From assembly GCA_030425285.1 (NCBI GenBank), contig JAUIAY010000001.1, positions 482,963-546,962 on the forward strand: DNA of 64,000 nt. The letters are read 5' to 3'. This document shows, piece after piece, positions 1 through 8,874 of the stretch (positions within the stretch are counted from its first letter, which is position 1; each line of letters starts with the position of its first letter). This stretch comes from Bacteroidia bacterium (GTDB taxonomy: Bacteria > Bacteroidota > Bacteroidia > Flavobacteriales > Flavobacteriaceae). A model generated the notes under the pieces. The model had not been told where the DNA came from, did not search any database, and worked only from the letters and a program-made list of their open reading frames with translations. A program made the position numbers and the translations under genes.

Positions 1-3000
1 GACGAGGAATTAAAAGAAGAAGAATATTGGGACAACCTCACTTACAGATACCGAAACTACACCTACAATTGGCGTGAACGCGACAACCCTTGTCACGAAG
101 CATATTACAACGAAAACCGTATCGTATCTCAAAATCTGTTAGGTTCAAACTTGGGTGTGATTGCCAAAAAAAGCACGAACAATTCCTACTATTTTGCGGT
201 AACTGATATTTTAACCACCAATCCGGAAGCCAATGCTTCAGTGAAAATTTACAACTTTCAGCAACAGGAAATCGCATCTTTATTTACCGACAAAGATGGA
301 CTCGTAACTATTGATGCCGAAAAACACGCGTCATTTGCCATTGTCACCAAAGGCGCCAACAAAACCTATGTAAAATTGGCTGATGGCAATTCGTTGTCGT
401 TAAGTAAATTTGATGTTTCCGGAAATAAATTACAACGCGGACTTAAAGGCTACATTTATGGCGAACGTGGTGTGTGGCGACCTGGAGACACACTACATTT
501 AACTTTTATGTTGAATGATGTTGCCAACAAACTCCCAAAAGGACATCCTGTAAAACTGGAAATGACTGACCCTAACGGCAAGTTGGTTTACAAAAATATT
601 ACTGCGGATAACCTCAACAATTTTTACACGTTTACTGTACCAACATCAACCGAAGATAAAACCGGAAATTACAACGCCAAAGTTTCGGTTGGTGGTGCGA
701 CTTTCCATAAAGGATTGAAAATTGAAACCGTAAAACCAAACCGATTAAAACTTAAAGTCGATTTTGAAAACGACATTTTAACCAGCAACGAACCATTAAA
801 CGGAACTTTAGATGTAAAATGGCTTCACGGAGCTGCTGGAAAAAACCTAAAAGCTGAAGTGAAAGCGAAATTCAGCACGTCGTATTCAGGATTTAAAAAT
901 TATACCGATTACGTTTTTAACGACCCAACTCGTGAATTCAACACTGAAGAAATCAACGTGTTTGAAGGCAATGTAAATGCTGAAGGTTTAGCAAGCATCA
1001 ACAAAAAATTGGAAGTCGGCAAAAATGCTCCAGGCATGTTGAACGTACAATTTTTAGTTCGTGCTTTTGAAAATGGTGGTGATTTCTCAATGGATGCTTT
1101 TACCAAACAATACGCGCCTTACGAGTCGTTTGTCGGGTTGAAATCACCTAAAGGAAATGCTTACGGTTCGTTTTTTACAGATGAAAACCAAACCTTTGAT
1201 GTGGTTGTTGTCGATAAAGATGGTAAACCGATTAAACGCAACAATCTTGAAGTAAAAGTCTATAAAATAGAATGGCGTTGGTGGTGGAATTCCTCTTACG
1301 ATAACCTATCAAGTTACGTATCAAGCACCTATCATAGACCGTATTTAGACACCAAAGTCAATACCGATGCGAACGGAAAAGGGTCGTTCAGTATAAAAAT
1401 TCCCGATAACGAACGTGGTCGTTACCTCATTAGAGTGGTTGACCCAAAAAGTGGTCACGCCACAGGACGAACCGCTTATTTCTATAAAAACTGGTGGCAA
1501 AAAGCACCTTCAAACGATAAAGAAGCAGCTAAAATGTTAGTATTTTCAGCCGATAAAGAACAATATAATGTTGGTGAAACCGCAAAAATCACTTTTAATT
1601 CTGGTAACGAAGGTCGTGCTTTGGTAAGTATAGAAAATGGCACCGAAGTTCTCGATTACAGATGGGTAAAAACCCAACAAGGCGAAACGGTTGTGGATGT
1701 TCCTATAACCAATGTAATGGCGCCAAATGTGTTCGTTAATATTTCGTTGTTGCAACCACACGCTATTTCAGCAAACGATTTACCAATCCGTTTGTATGGC
1801 GTCATTCCAATTATGGTGGAAGACCCAAATACCAAACTGGAACCACAACTAAAAATGCCAGATGTGTTAAAACCAGAACAGGAATTTAAGGTTTCGGTTT
1901 CAGAAAAAAACAACAAATCCATGACTTACACTATTGCGATGGTGGAAGAAGGTTTGCTCGACTTAACGCGTTTTAAAACTCCAAATGCTTGGGATGAATT
2001 TTACAAGCGGCAAGCTTTGGGCGTAAAAACCTGGGATATTTTCGACGATGTTATTGGCGCATACTCTGGCAGTATCGACCAAGTATTTGCCATTGGTGGT
2101 GATGGCAGCGCATTGGCTGGAAAAAACAAAAAAGCCAACCGTTTTAAACCTGTGGTTACCTATTTAGGCCCTTTTACTTTGAAAGCTGGTGAAAACAACA
2201 CGCACAGTATTAAACTGCCAAATTATATTGGTTCGGTTCGCACTATGGTGGTTGCTGGAGACAACACCAAAGAAGCTTACGGAAGTGCCGACAAAACTGT
2301 ACAAGTGAAAAAACCGTTGATGGTATTGGCATCGCTTCCGCGGAAATTAAGCCCAGGTGAAAAAGTAACGCTTCCTGTGACTGTTTTTGCAATGGAAAAC
2401 AAAGTAAAAAATGTCAATGTTAGTTTGAAATTAAGCGATGGCATTTCCATAGTTGGTGCGCAAACCCAAAACTTGAGTTTTGCAAAACCCGATGAGCAAA
2501 TGGCGTATTTTGAATTGGATGTAAGCAAAGCAAAAGGCATCAATACCGTTGAAGTCATTGCTTCCGGAAATGGCGAAAAATCGACTTACAAAGTAGAATT
2601 GGATGCGGTGAATCCGAATCCAATTACTTCAAAAGCTATCGACAAAACTTTAGAAGCTAAAGCTACAGGTTCATTGGGTTTTTCAACCTTTGGCGTTGCA
2701 GGAACCAACAGCGCAACGGTAGAATTTTCAACCTTGCCGCCAATGGATTTCACACGCAGACTGCAATATTTAATTCAATATCCTCACGGTTGTTTAGAGC
2801 AAACTACTTCGGCTGTTTTTCCGCAGTTATTCTTGAATGATATTTTCGATTTAACCTATGATAAAAAGCAAAACATTCAATCCAATATTGAAAATGGTAT
2901 TAAAAAACTAGCCCATTTTCAGCAGCCCAATGGCGGAATGAGCTATTGGATGGGAGAAAATACTGCTAACGATTGGAGCACAAGTTATGCGGGACATTTT

Positions 3001-4134
3001 ATGTTGGAAGCCGAAAAGAAAGGCTTTGTGTTGCCGTTAACCTTCAAAAGCAATTGGTTAAGTTATCAAAAACAAGCTGCTCGCGATTGGAGACCGAGTT
3101 ACAGAACCTACAATTCCGATTTAGCGCAAGCCTATCGATTATACACATTGGCATTGGCTGGCGAACCCGATTTAGCAAGCATGAACCGTTTGCGTGAGTT
3201 TACCGAAATTTCAAACGAAGCCAAATGGCGATTGGCAGCAGCCTATGCCTTGGCAGGACAAAAAGAAGCGAGTGAAAGCATTTCGCAACGTGCCAATTTT
3301 GATTTTCAACCTCCTCGATACAACTATTACACTTACGGTTCGATAGATAGGAATAGAGCCATGGCATTGGAAACTATGGTCTTGACCAAAAACCCAAAAC
3401 AGCGCGAATTGGCGCAATACATTGCCAAAGAGTTGTCTGGAAATCGTTGGATGAGTACCCAAACCACAGCCTACAGCTTGTTGGCTATGGCGAAAATGGT
3501 GGAAGCCAATGGTGGAAAAGCCTTGAACATAAGCTATACCAACAACGGCAAAACCGAAACGATAAACACCAAAAGTGCCGTTGCGCAACGCGAACTCAAG
3601 GTTATCGATGGTGCAAATTCACTTTCGTTTACCAACAACATTGATAATGTGGTTTACGTGCGTGTATTGAATTCAGGAAAATTACCTTTAGGCGAAGAAA
3701 TTGCAGAACAACGTGGATTAAGCGTTTCGGTGCAATACAAAGATTTAAAAGGCAACAAAATGGATGTTTCTAAACTGCAACAAGGTCAGGATTTTGTGGC
3801 AACCGTTAGCGTTAGTAATCTTAAAAATGAAAACGTAAACGATGTAGCTTTGACGCAAATTTTCCCTTCAGGTTGGGAAATCGTCAATACACGTTTTACC
3901 GATTTTGGCGATACAACAACAAGTCAAGCACGTTATACCGACATAAGAGACGACCGTGTGAATTTCTATTTCGATTTAAGTAAAAAAGGAAAACATGACA
4001 CCAAAACCTTTAACGTGATGTTGAACGCTTCCTATTTAGGAACCTATTATTTACCGGGAATTCAAGCCGAAGCGATGTATGATAACGAGTATTTAGTGAG
4101 AACTAAAGGCCAGTGGGTAACTGTTGAGAAATAA
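1..4134 (+). CDS. alpha-2-macroglobulin family protein, 5' end outside window
   Basis: C-terminal part of a bacterial alpha-2-macroglobulin, an envelope-located protease trap. The frame is open from the first base, so the signal peptide and N-terminal domains lie outside the window; 1,377 residues are visible. They show MG-type beta domains (GERGVWRPGDTLHL near visible residue 154), the macroglobulin core (MVEEGLLDLTRF near 647) and a helical thioester domain with the motif HGCLEQ (Cys931, Gln934). The intact Cys and Gln indicate a thioester-forming protein like E. coli YfhM, not the thioester-less type. In many bacteria this gene sits next to pbpC, and the two are thought to guard and repair a breached wall; pbpC follows here after two extra genes. 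The family is certain; the full length is unknown. Confidence 0.96.
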   Translation, partial: DEELKEEEYWDNLTYRYRNYTYNWRERDNPCHEAYYNENRIVSQNLLGSNLGVIAKKSTNNSYYFAVTDILTTNPEANASVKIYNFQQQEIASLFTDKDGLVTIDAEKHASFAIVTKGANKTYVKLADGNSLSLSKFDVSGNKLQRGLKGYIYGERGVWRPGDTLHLTFMLNDVANKLPKGHPVKLEMTDPNGKLVYKNITADNLNNFYTFTVPTSTEDKTGNYNAKVSVGGATFHKGLKIETVKPNRLKLKVDFENDILTSNEPLNGTLDVKWLHGAAGKNLKAEVKAKFSTSYSGFKNYTDYVFNDPTREFNTEEINVFEGNVNAEGLASINKKLEVGKNAPGMLNVQFLVRAFENGGDFSMDAFTKQYAPYESFVGLKSPKGNAYGSFFTDENQTFDVVVVDKDGKPIKRNNLEVKVYKIEWRWWWNSSYDNLSSYVSSTYHRPYLDTKVNTDANGKGSFSIKIPDNERGRYLIRVVDPKSGHATGRTAYFYKNWWQKAPSNDKEAAKMLVFSADKEQYNVGETAKITFNSGNEGRALVSIENGTEVLDYRWVKTQQGETVVDVPITNVMAPNVFVNISLLQPHAISANDLPIRLYGVIPIMVEDPNTKLEPQLKMPDVLKPEQEFKVSVSEKNNKSMTYTIAMVEEGLLDLTRFKTPNAWDEFYKRQALGVKTWDIFDDVIGAYSGSIDQVFAIGGDGSALAGKNKKANRFKPVVTYLGPFTLKAGENNTHSIKLPNYIGSVRTMVVAGDNTKEAYGSADKTVQVKKPLMVLASLPRKLSPGEKVTLPVTVFAMENKVKNVNVSLKLSDGISIVGAQTQNLSFAKPDEQMAYFELDVSKAKGINTVEVIASGNGEKSTYKVELDAVNPNPITSKAIDKTLEAKATGSLGFSTFGVAGTNSATVEFSTLPPMDFTRRLQYLIQYPHGCLEQTTSAVFPQLFLNDIFDLTYDKKQNIQSNIENGIKKLAHFQQPNGGMSYWMGENTANDWSTSYAGHFMLEAEKKGFVLPLTFKSNWLSYQKQAARDWRPSYRTYNSDLAQAYRLYTLALAGEPDLASMNRLREFTEISNEAKWRLAAAYALAGQKEASESISQRANFDFQPPRYNYYTYGSIDRNRAMALETMVLTKNPKQRELAQYIAKELSGNRWMSTQTTAYSLLAMAKMVEANGGKALNISYTNNGKTETINTKSAVAQRELKVIDGANSLSFTNNIDNVVYVRVLNSGKLPLGEEIAEQRGLSVSVQYKDLKGNKMDVSKLQQGQDFVATVSVSNLKNENVNDVALTQIFPSGWEIVNTRFTDFGDTTTSQARYTDIRDDRVNFYFDLSKKGKHDTKTFNVMLNASYLGTYYLPGIQAEAMYDNEYLVRTKGQWVTVEK

Positions 4135-4141
4135 ATAAAAG

Positions 4142-4326
4142 AAACCTCCTCGACGTCAGTTTTTTTGGAAAAACTGAAGCCACTCCTCCTTCAAGGAGGA
4201 GAGTTAAATGGCGTAACAAATATTAATGATAATTGTAAATTAGATAATAAACGTAAACCAACTCCTTCCCTGATAGGGAAGGTGGATTTGATTTCAAAAG
4301 AGAAATCAAAGACGGAAGGGTTAATT
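4142..4326. repeat. composite palindromic repeat (two inverted units)
   Basis: Four hairpins follow the macroglobulin stop: CAGTTTTT/AAAAACTG (4157-4176), CTCCTCCTT/AAGGAGGAG (4183-4201), CCTTCCC/GGGAAGG (4264-4282) and GATTTC/GAAATC (4290-4307). The reverse complement of the left half resembles the right half: both read AACTC, a G+C-rich hairpin, GTGG or TGG, an A+T-rich hairpin, then GACG and GG-rich sequence. The region therefore looks like two diverged copies of one unit of about 70 bp in opposite orientation, similar in layout to REP/BIME elements. An open frame runs through it into the next gene, but its residues do not look like protein. Its function is unknown. Confidence 0.7.
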
Positions 4327-4371
4327 AGAAGTGTTAAATCAAATAAATTTTTAGCTTCTGAAAAATATATT

Positions 4372-5094
4372 ATGAAAGCAAAAGAAATTTTAAAATATAC
4401 CAAACACAGGCCTTTTGAAGTTCCTTCACGCTCTTGGAAATTTTATCAAGAATGGAACAAAGCCATTTTTTTGCATTGGGAAATTACTCCAGAGCAAATA
4501 ATACCTTTTCTACCTAAAGGTGTATCGGTAGATACGATTCACGGGAAAACTTGGGTGAGTTTGGTGGCTTTTAATATGAATAATATTGGTGTAAGAAGTT
4601 TGCCTAAAGTCCCACACATATCAGATTTTCATGAGATAAACATACGCGTTTATATTACTTGCAATGGCAAACCCAGCGTTTATTTTTTAAGTATGGAAGG
4701 TAGCAAACGCTCCTCGTGCAAAGTCTTAAAAGCAATGTCTAAATTTCCGTATTATTACTCTAAAATGGAACGAACGGACTTTAGCTTTACTTCTGAAAAT
4801 AAGAATTACAACAATTCATTTTACACTGAATATCGTTTTGACAACAAGCACATTATCAAAGATGAAACCGATATTTGGCTAACCGAACGTTATGCGGTTT
4901 TTCAGGATTACAAAAACCATATTATTGAGTACGATGTTCATCACGTAGAATGGCCAATAGAATCTATTTCAATAAAAAAGCTAGAACTGGATTACCCTAA
5001 ATTCAATCACTTAATTAATAACAAACCTGACAGAATACATTACTCTAAAGGTGTTCAAGTTTTAACTTGGGATAAAAGAAAGCTTATGTTATGA
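4372..5094 (+). CDS. DUF2071 family protein (YqjF-like)
   Basis: A 240-residue protein of the DUF2071/YqjF family, whose biochemical role is not established. The family pattern is clear near the N-terminus: LHWEITPEQIIPFLPKGV followed by DTIHGKTWVSLVAF, then a VYITCNGKPSVYFLSME segment. There is no signal peptide or membrane segment, so it is probably cytoplasmic. The ATG at 4372 (MKAKEILKYTKHRPFE) was chosen because the 69 extra upstream codons translate repeat DNA. It overlaps the next gene by 4 bp (ATGA), so the two are probably translationally coupled. The pair sits between the macroglobulin gene and pbpC, which are commonly adjacent, and has repeats on both sides, suggesting an insertion. 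Confidence 0.85.
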   Translation: MKAKEILKYTKHRPFEVPSRSWKFYQEWNKAIFLHWEITPEQIIPFLPKGVSVDTIHGKTWVSLVAFNMNNIGVRSLPKVPHISDFHEINIRVYITCNGKPSVYFLSMEGSKRSSCKVLKAMSKFPYYYSKMERTDFSFTSENKNYNNSFYTEYRFDNKHIIKDETDIWLTERYAVFQDYKNHIIEYDVHHVEWPIESISIKKLELDYPKFNHLINNKPDRIHYSKGVQVLTWDKRKLML

Positions 5095-5405
5095 ATAAAA
5101 CCTCTAAACCCTATTACGCCGTTATTTTCACTTCAACTCAAAAAGAAGATATTGAAGGTTATGCTGAAATGGCAAACAAAATGGAAGCACTTGCCAAAAC
5201 ACAAGACGGCTTTTTAGGTATGGATAGCGCAAGAAATGAGGTTGGAATTACAGTGAGTTATTGGGAAAGTCTGGAAGCTATAAAAAACTGGAAACAGCAC
5301 ACCGAGCATTTAGTAGCGCAACAAAAAGGCAGACAAGATTGGTACAGTTGGTACAATGTGAAAATTTGCAAAGTAGAACGTGAGTATGAGTTTGGAGAAA
5401 TATAA
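5091..5405 (+). CDS. antibiotic biosynthesis monooxygenase (ABM) domain protein
   Basis: A 104-residue single-domain protein with the dimeric alpha-beta barrel pattern of the ABM family: a YYAVIFTSTQ strand at the N-terminus, a central DGFLGMDSARN turn, then VSYWESLEAIKNWKQHTEH, the usual strand-helix segment ending in a conserved His. Members include heme-degrading and quinol monooxygenases as well as many proteins of unknown substrate, so the reaction cannot be named. The start overlaps the stop of the DUF2071 gene. The spacer to pbpC is filled by a palindromic repeat. Confidence 0.85.
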   Translation: MNKTSKPYYAVIFTSTQKEDIEGYAEMANKMEALAKTQDGFLGMDSARNEVGITVSYWESLEAIKNWKQHTEHLVAQQKGRQDWYSWYNVKICKVEREYEFGEI

Positions 5406-5412
5406 TCAAAGC

Positions 5413-5476
5413 TGTCATTCCGCACTTGATGCGGAATCCAAATAAAATAGATTCTGCGTCGCAGCGCAGAATGACA
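5413..5476. repeat. nested palindromic repeat with TGTCATTC head
   Basis: The spacer before pbpC carries two perfect 8-bp hairpins, ATTCCGCA/TGCGGAAT and ATTCTGCG/CGCAGAAT, enclosed by an outer inverted repeat GTCATTC/GAATGAC. The whole unit can fold as a cruciform or a branched hairpin. It shares its TGTCAT head and palindrome layout with the units at 20793, 39334 and inside recJ. Such units are recalled as common in marine Flavobacteriia; this was not searched. Confidence 0.75.
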
Positions 5477-5492
5477 AAATCTAGCACTTAAT

Positions 5493-7844
5493 TTGAAACG
5501 CCTCTTATCTTACATAAAAAACAACAAAATAAAGTCAGCAGTACTTTTTGTATTGCTTATTACCTACTATTTCTGTTTGCCAAAACAACTTTTCAAAGAC
5601 CCAACCGCAACGGTTATCACCAGTAAAAACGATGAATTATTAGGTGCTCAAATTGCAAAAGACGGTCAATGGAGATTTCCGCATAACGATAGTATTCCAG
5701 AGAAATTCAAAACTTGCATTATTCAGTTTGAGGACGGATATTTCTACAAACATCCTGGTTTTAATCCGGTTTCCATTTTTAAAGCTTTACGCGAAAATCT
5801 AAAATCTGATGGTATAAAACGTGGTGGAAGCACCATTACCCAACAAGTGATTCGCTTATCCAGAAAAGGTAAAAACCGAACCTATTTTGAAAAAGCCATT
5901 GAAATTATTCTAGCAACACGCTTGGAGTTGCAAACTTCAAAAGATAAAATTCTCTCTTACTACAGCAGCAATGCGCCTTTTGGAGGCAATGTCGTTGGTT
6001 TAGATGCTGCTTCGTGGCGTTATTTTAACAGAAATGCGAACGAACTTTCTTGGGCTGAAAGTGCCACTTTAGCGGTTTTACCTAATGCTCCAAGTTTAAT
6101 TTATCCTGGCAAAAATCAAGAACGCTTACTTAAAAAACGCAACCGCCTTTTAGTAAAACTGCTTCAAAACCAAATTATCGATTCGTTAACCTATAATTTA
6201 TCAGTTGCTGAAAGTTTGCCACAAAAACCGTATCCGTTGCCCCAAATCGCTCCTCATTTATTACAGAAGGTAGCTCAAGATTATTCTGGCAAACACATAA
6301 AAACAACCATCAACACACCATTACAGCAGCAAGTTAATCGTATTGTGAAATCACATTACAATCAATTGAGCCAAAATGAAATTTATAATGCCGCAGTTTT
6401 GGTTTTAGATGTAAAAACCAGACAGGTTTTGGCTTACGTTGGCAACACGCCTACCGATAAATCCCATCAAAAAGATGTGGATATTATTGATAAACCAAGA
6501 AGTACGGGTAGTATTTTAAAACCGTTTTTATATGCTGCAATGCTCGATACTGGTGATATTTTACCCAACACTTTAGTGGCAGATGTACCGACACAATTTG
6601 GCAGTTACAATCCCGAGAATTACAACAAAACTTACGATGGCGCCATACCAGCAAGTAGGGCTTTATCGCGTTCGTTGAATGTACCTTCGGTGAGAATGCT
6701 TCAGGAGTTTGGATTGGATCGGTTTCATCATTACTTAAAAACACTTCAGCTAAAAGATTTAAAATACAACGCCAATCATTACGGGTTATCGCTTATTCTT
6801 GGTGGTGCCGAAAGCAACCTTTGGGATTTGTGTAAAAGCTACGCTGCATTGTCTTCAACCTTAAATCATTTTTCTGAAACGTCGAGCGAATATTATTCCA
6901 ACGAATTTTGTGAACCTACATTTTTGGCTTCGGAAACGATTGACTTTGGAAAAAAAACCAGTGAAAAAACATTGTTTGATGCAGGTTCCATTTATCTCAC
7001 TTACGAAAGTTTAAAAGAAGTAAACCGACCAGAAGGTGACGAAAATTGGGAATTTTTTGATGGCTCCAAACAAATTGCTTGGAAAACAGGCACGAGTTTT
7101 GGCTTTCGTGACGCTTGGGCTATTGGCACCACAACAGATTACGTGGTTGGTGTTTGGGTTGGAAATGCCGATGGCGAAGGCAGACCAGGTTTGGTTGGTG
7201 TGCAAGCTGCAGCTCCTATTTTATTTGATGTGTTTGATGTGTTACCAAACAGCCCATGGTTCGCCAAACCTTTTGATGAAATGCAAGAGGTTACTATCTG
7301 TAAAAAAAGTGGCCATAGAGCATCGCCAAATTGTGATGATACCGAAAATAAATTTATTCAAATTAGCGGATTAAAAACCAAACCTTGTCCGTATCATGTG
7401 TTGGTGCATTTGGATAAAAGCGAAACGTTTCAAGTGAATTCTTCCTGCGAAAGCACCAGCAATATCACCCATAAATCGTGGTTTATGTTGCCGCCTTTGA
7501 TGGGGTATTATTACAAAACCAAAAATCCGTTTTACAAGCCGTTACCCAAATTTAGAAGTGATTGTTTGGGTGAAAACAGCATTTCAATGGCGTTTATTTA
7601 TCCAAAGGAAAACAACAGTATTTTTTTACCAAAAGATTTTGACGGTTCTACCAACGATTTAGTGCTTCAAATCGCCCATTCAAAACCTGAAACTACTGTG
7701 TTTTGGTATGTTGACGATAATTATATGGGAAGCACCAAAGACATACACGAACTCGCTATTATCCCCAAACAAGGTAAGCACTTAATTACTGTGGTAGATG
7801 AATTTGGTAATGAAGCGAAGCGACATTTTACAATTTCGGAATAA
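5493..7844 (+). CDS. pbpC: penicillin-binding protein 1C
   Basis: Bifunctional peptidoglycan synthase anchored in the inner membrane. Residues 13-30 form the membrane anchor. The GT51 transglycosylase domain starts at the catalytic FEDGYFYKHPGF (Glu80) and includes RGGSTITQQ. The transpeptidase domain carries all three penicillin-binding motifs: SILK (Ser340), SLN (394-396) and KTGT (531). A C-terminal beta domain typical of PBP1C follows. At 783 residues the length is normal for the family. The start is a TTG, since it gives the expected basic N-terminus and the next in-frame ATG would lose the anchor. It is the known partner of the alpha-2-macroglobulin upstream. The stop abuts that of the convergent lipoprotein gene. 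Confidence 0.96.
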   Translation: MKRLLSYIKNNKIKSAVLFVLLITYYFCLPKQLFKDPTATVITSKNDELLGAQIAKDGQWRFPHNDSIPEKFKTCIIQFEDGYFYKHPGFNPVSIFKALRENLKSDGIKRGGSTITQQVIRLSRKGKNRTYFEKAIEIILATRLELQTSKDKILSYYSSNAPFGGNVVGLDAASWRYFNRNANELSWAESATLAVLPNAPSLIYPGKNQERLLKKRNRLLVKLLQNQIIDSLTYNLSVAESLPQKPYPLPQIAPHLLQKVAQDYSGKHIKTTINTPLQQQVNRIVKSHYNQLSQNEIYNAAVLVLDVKTRQVLAYVGNTPTDKSHQKDVDIIDKPRSTGSILKPFLYAAMLDTGDILPNTLVADVPTQFGSYNPENYNKTYDGAIPASRALSRSLNVPSVRMLQEFGLDRFHHYLKTLQLKDLKYNANHYGLSLILGGAESNLWDLCKSYAALSSTLNHFSETSSEYYSNEFCEPTFLASETIDFGKKTSEKTLFDAGSIYLTYESLKEVNRPEGDENWEFFDGSKQIAWKTGTSFGFRDAWAIGTTTDYVVGVWVGNADGEGRPGLVGVQAAAPILFDVFDVLPNSPWFAKPFDEMQEVTICKKSGHRASPNCDDTENKFIQISGLKTKPCPYHVLVHLDKSETFQVNSSCESTSNITHKSWFMLPPLMGYYYKTKNPFYKPLPKFRSDCLGENSISMAFIYPKENNSIFLPKDFDGSTNDLVLQIAHSKPETTVFWYVDDNYMGSTKDIHELAIIPKQGKHLITVVDEFGNEAKRHFTISE

Positions 7845-8369
7845 TTACCGCAAAGGAAACCCTTTTGCTGCCCACCATGGGTGGACTTCAATCACCAATC
7901 GTCCTGCTTTTACCATAGGATCCATATTGGCTAAACTATCAGCCATTTTAAGGGTTGGTACATTGTAAATGGTGATACCACGAATATCTCCATCATCACC
8001 AAAAGGTCCAGAAATATCAGCATAACCTTCTTCGTACATACGTCCTAAATGCGCCAGATGTTCGTTTTGAAGTTTGGCAGCTTCTTCTTCATTTTGAGAG
8101 CGAATTGGACCTGATTTTAAAAACGCTATAAAATATTGCTGCATCAAGACAGTATCTTGAGTTTTTTCATCTACATAGTCAAAGGTTTGATACCCTTTTT
8201 CGGTGAGCTCGGCTTTAAGGGCTTTGGCTGATTTTACTGGTTCTCCTTTAAAGGTTTCAACATAAACCGTATCGGTTTTAATGATGGTTTCTGTCTTTAA
8301 ATCGGTTGTCTTGTTGTTTTTGCAACTTACTATCACTAAAATTAATAGTGCTAAACTAATCTGTTTCAT
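7845..8369 (-). CDS. YCII-domain lipoprotein
   Basis: A 174-residue probable lipoprotein: MKQISLALLILVIVSC places the lipobox Cys at about residue 16. A low-complexity linker follows and then a YCII-type dimeric barrel domain, seen in YFIAFLKSGPIR, the helix with HLAHLGRMYEEG, and ISGPFGDDGDIRGI. YCII proteins resemble muconolactone isomerase and the active-site His/Asp pair is plausible here, but no substrate is known. The start at 8369 was chosen because it overlaps the upstream stop as ATGA, indicating translational coupling with the CYTH gene, and because it begins the signal peptide exactly. Confidence 0.82.
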   Translation of the reverse strand: MKQISLALLILVIVSCKNNKTTDLKTETIIKTDTVYVETFKGEPVKSAKALKAELTEKGYQTFDYVDEKTQDTVLMQQYFIAFLKSGPIRSQNEEEAAKLQNEHLAHLGRMYEEGYADISGPFGDDGDIRGITIYNVPTLKMADSLANMDPMVKAGRLVIEVHPWWAAKGFPLR

Positions 8370-8839
8370 GTTTTCCAAGTATTATAAGGTTCTTTACTCA
8401 ACTGGGCGTTGTAATATTTAACTTGTCCTGTGACATCTTCACCTATCCAAACAGGTTTTTTAAAAACTTCGGTAGTGTGATTTAATTCGACTTCGGCTAC
8501 AATTAATCCTTCATTATCACCAAAAAACTCATCTACTTCAAAGGTATGGTTTCCGAAGGGAATCTCATAACGAACCTTGTCAATAACCCCTTCAACACAC
8601 AGTTTCAATAGGGCCTTTGCATCGGTTTCCGAAATCTCTTTTTCCCATTCAAAACGAGACAAGCCATCTTCTGATGATTTCCCTTTTACGGTTATAAATC
8701 CCTGCAGGCCTTTTAAACGCACCCTAACTGTTCGCTCTGGATCTGTATTTAAAAAACCTTGGATAATACGTGTAGTATTTTGAGCTTCCAATTTGTAAGC
8801 TTTTGATGTCACTAAAAATTTACGTTCTATCTCAATCAT
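8366..8839 (-). CDS. CYTH domain protein (triphosphate tunnel metalloenzyme)
   Basis: A 157-residue CYTH protein. The signature ExExK (EIERK) lies at residues 3-7 and the tunnel strands follow as RTVRVRLKG, FITVKGK, FEWEKEI, VRYEIPFGNHTFEVDEF and GLIVAEVEL, with the alternating charged residues that line the tunnel. Members hydrolyse inorganic triphosphate, thiamine triphosphate or make cAMP; small bacterial stand-alone copies are most often triphosphatases, so that is the likelier activity here. The ATG at 8839 was preferred because it places ExExK at the usual N-terminal position. The gene is divergent from dinB. Confidence 0.88.
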   Translation of the reverse strand: MIEIERKFLVTSKAYKLEAQNTTRIIQGFLNTDPERTVRVRLKGLQGFITVKGKSSEDGLSRFEWEKEISETDAKALLKLCVEGVIDKVRYEIPFGNHTFEVDEFFGDNEGLIVAEVELNHTTEVFKKPVWIGEDVTGQVKYYNAQLSKEPYNTWKT

Positions 8840-8874
8840 AAAAATAAAAGACATTTAATGTCTAAATTTACATC

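Noticed and set aside
3211-3588. A 125-codon open frame on the minus strand inside the alpha-2-macroglobulin gene
   Set aside because: Antisense to a well-defined domain region, with composition (Phe, His, Gly rich) produced by the sense codons; no independent support.
4165-4371. A longer N-terminus for the DUF2071 protein
   Set aside because: The extra 69 codons translate hairpin repeat DNA; the family's normal start lies at the internal ATG.
8850-8862. GACATTTAATGTC between the CYTH and dinB genes as a LexA (SOS) box
   Set aside because: It does not resemble any LexA box I know, and no lexA gene is in view; kept only as a small palindrome of unknown meaning.
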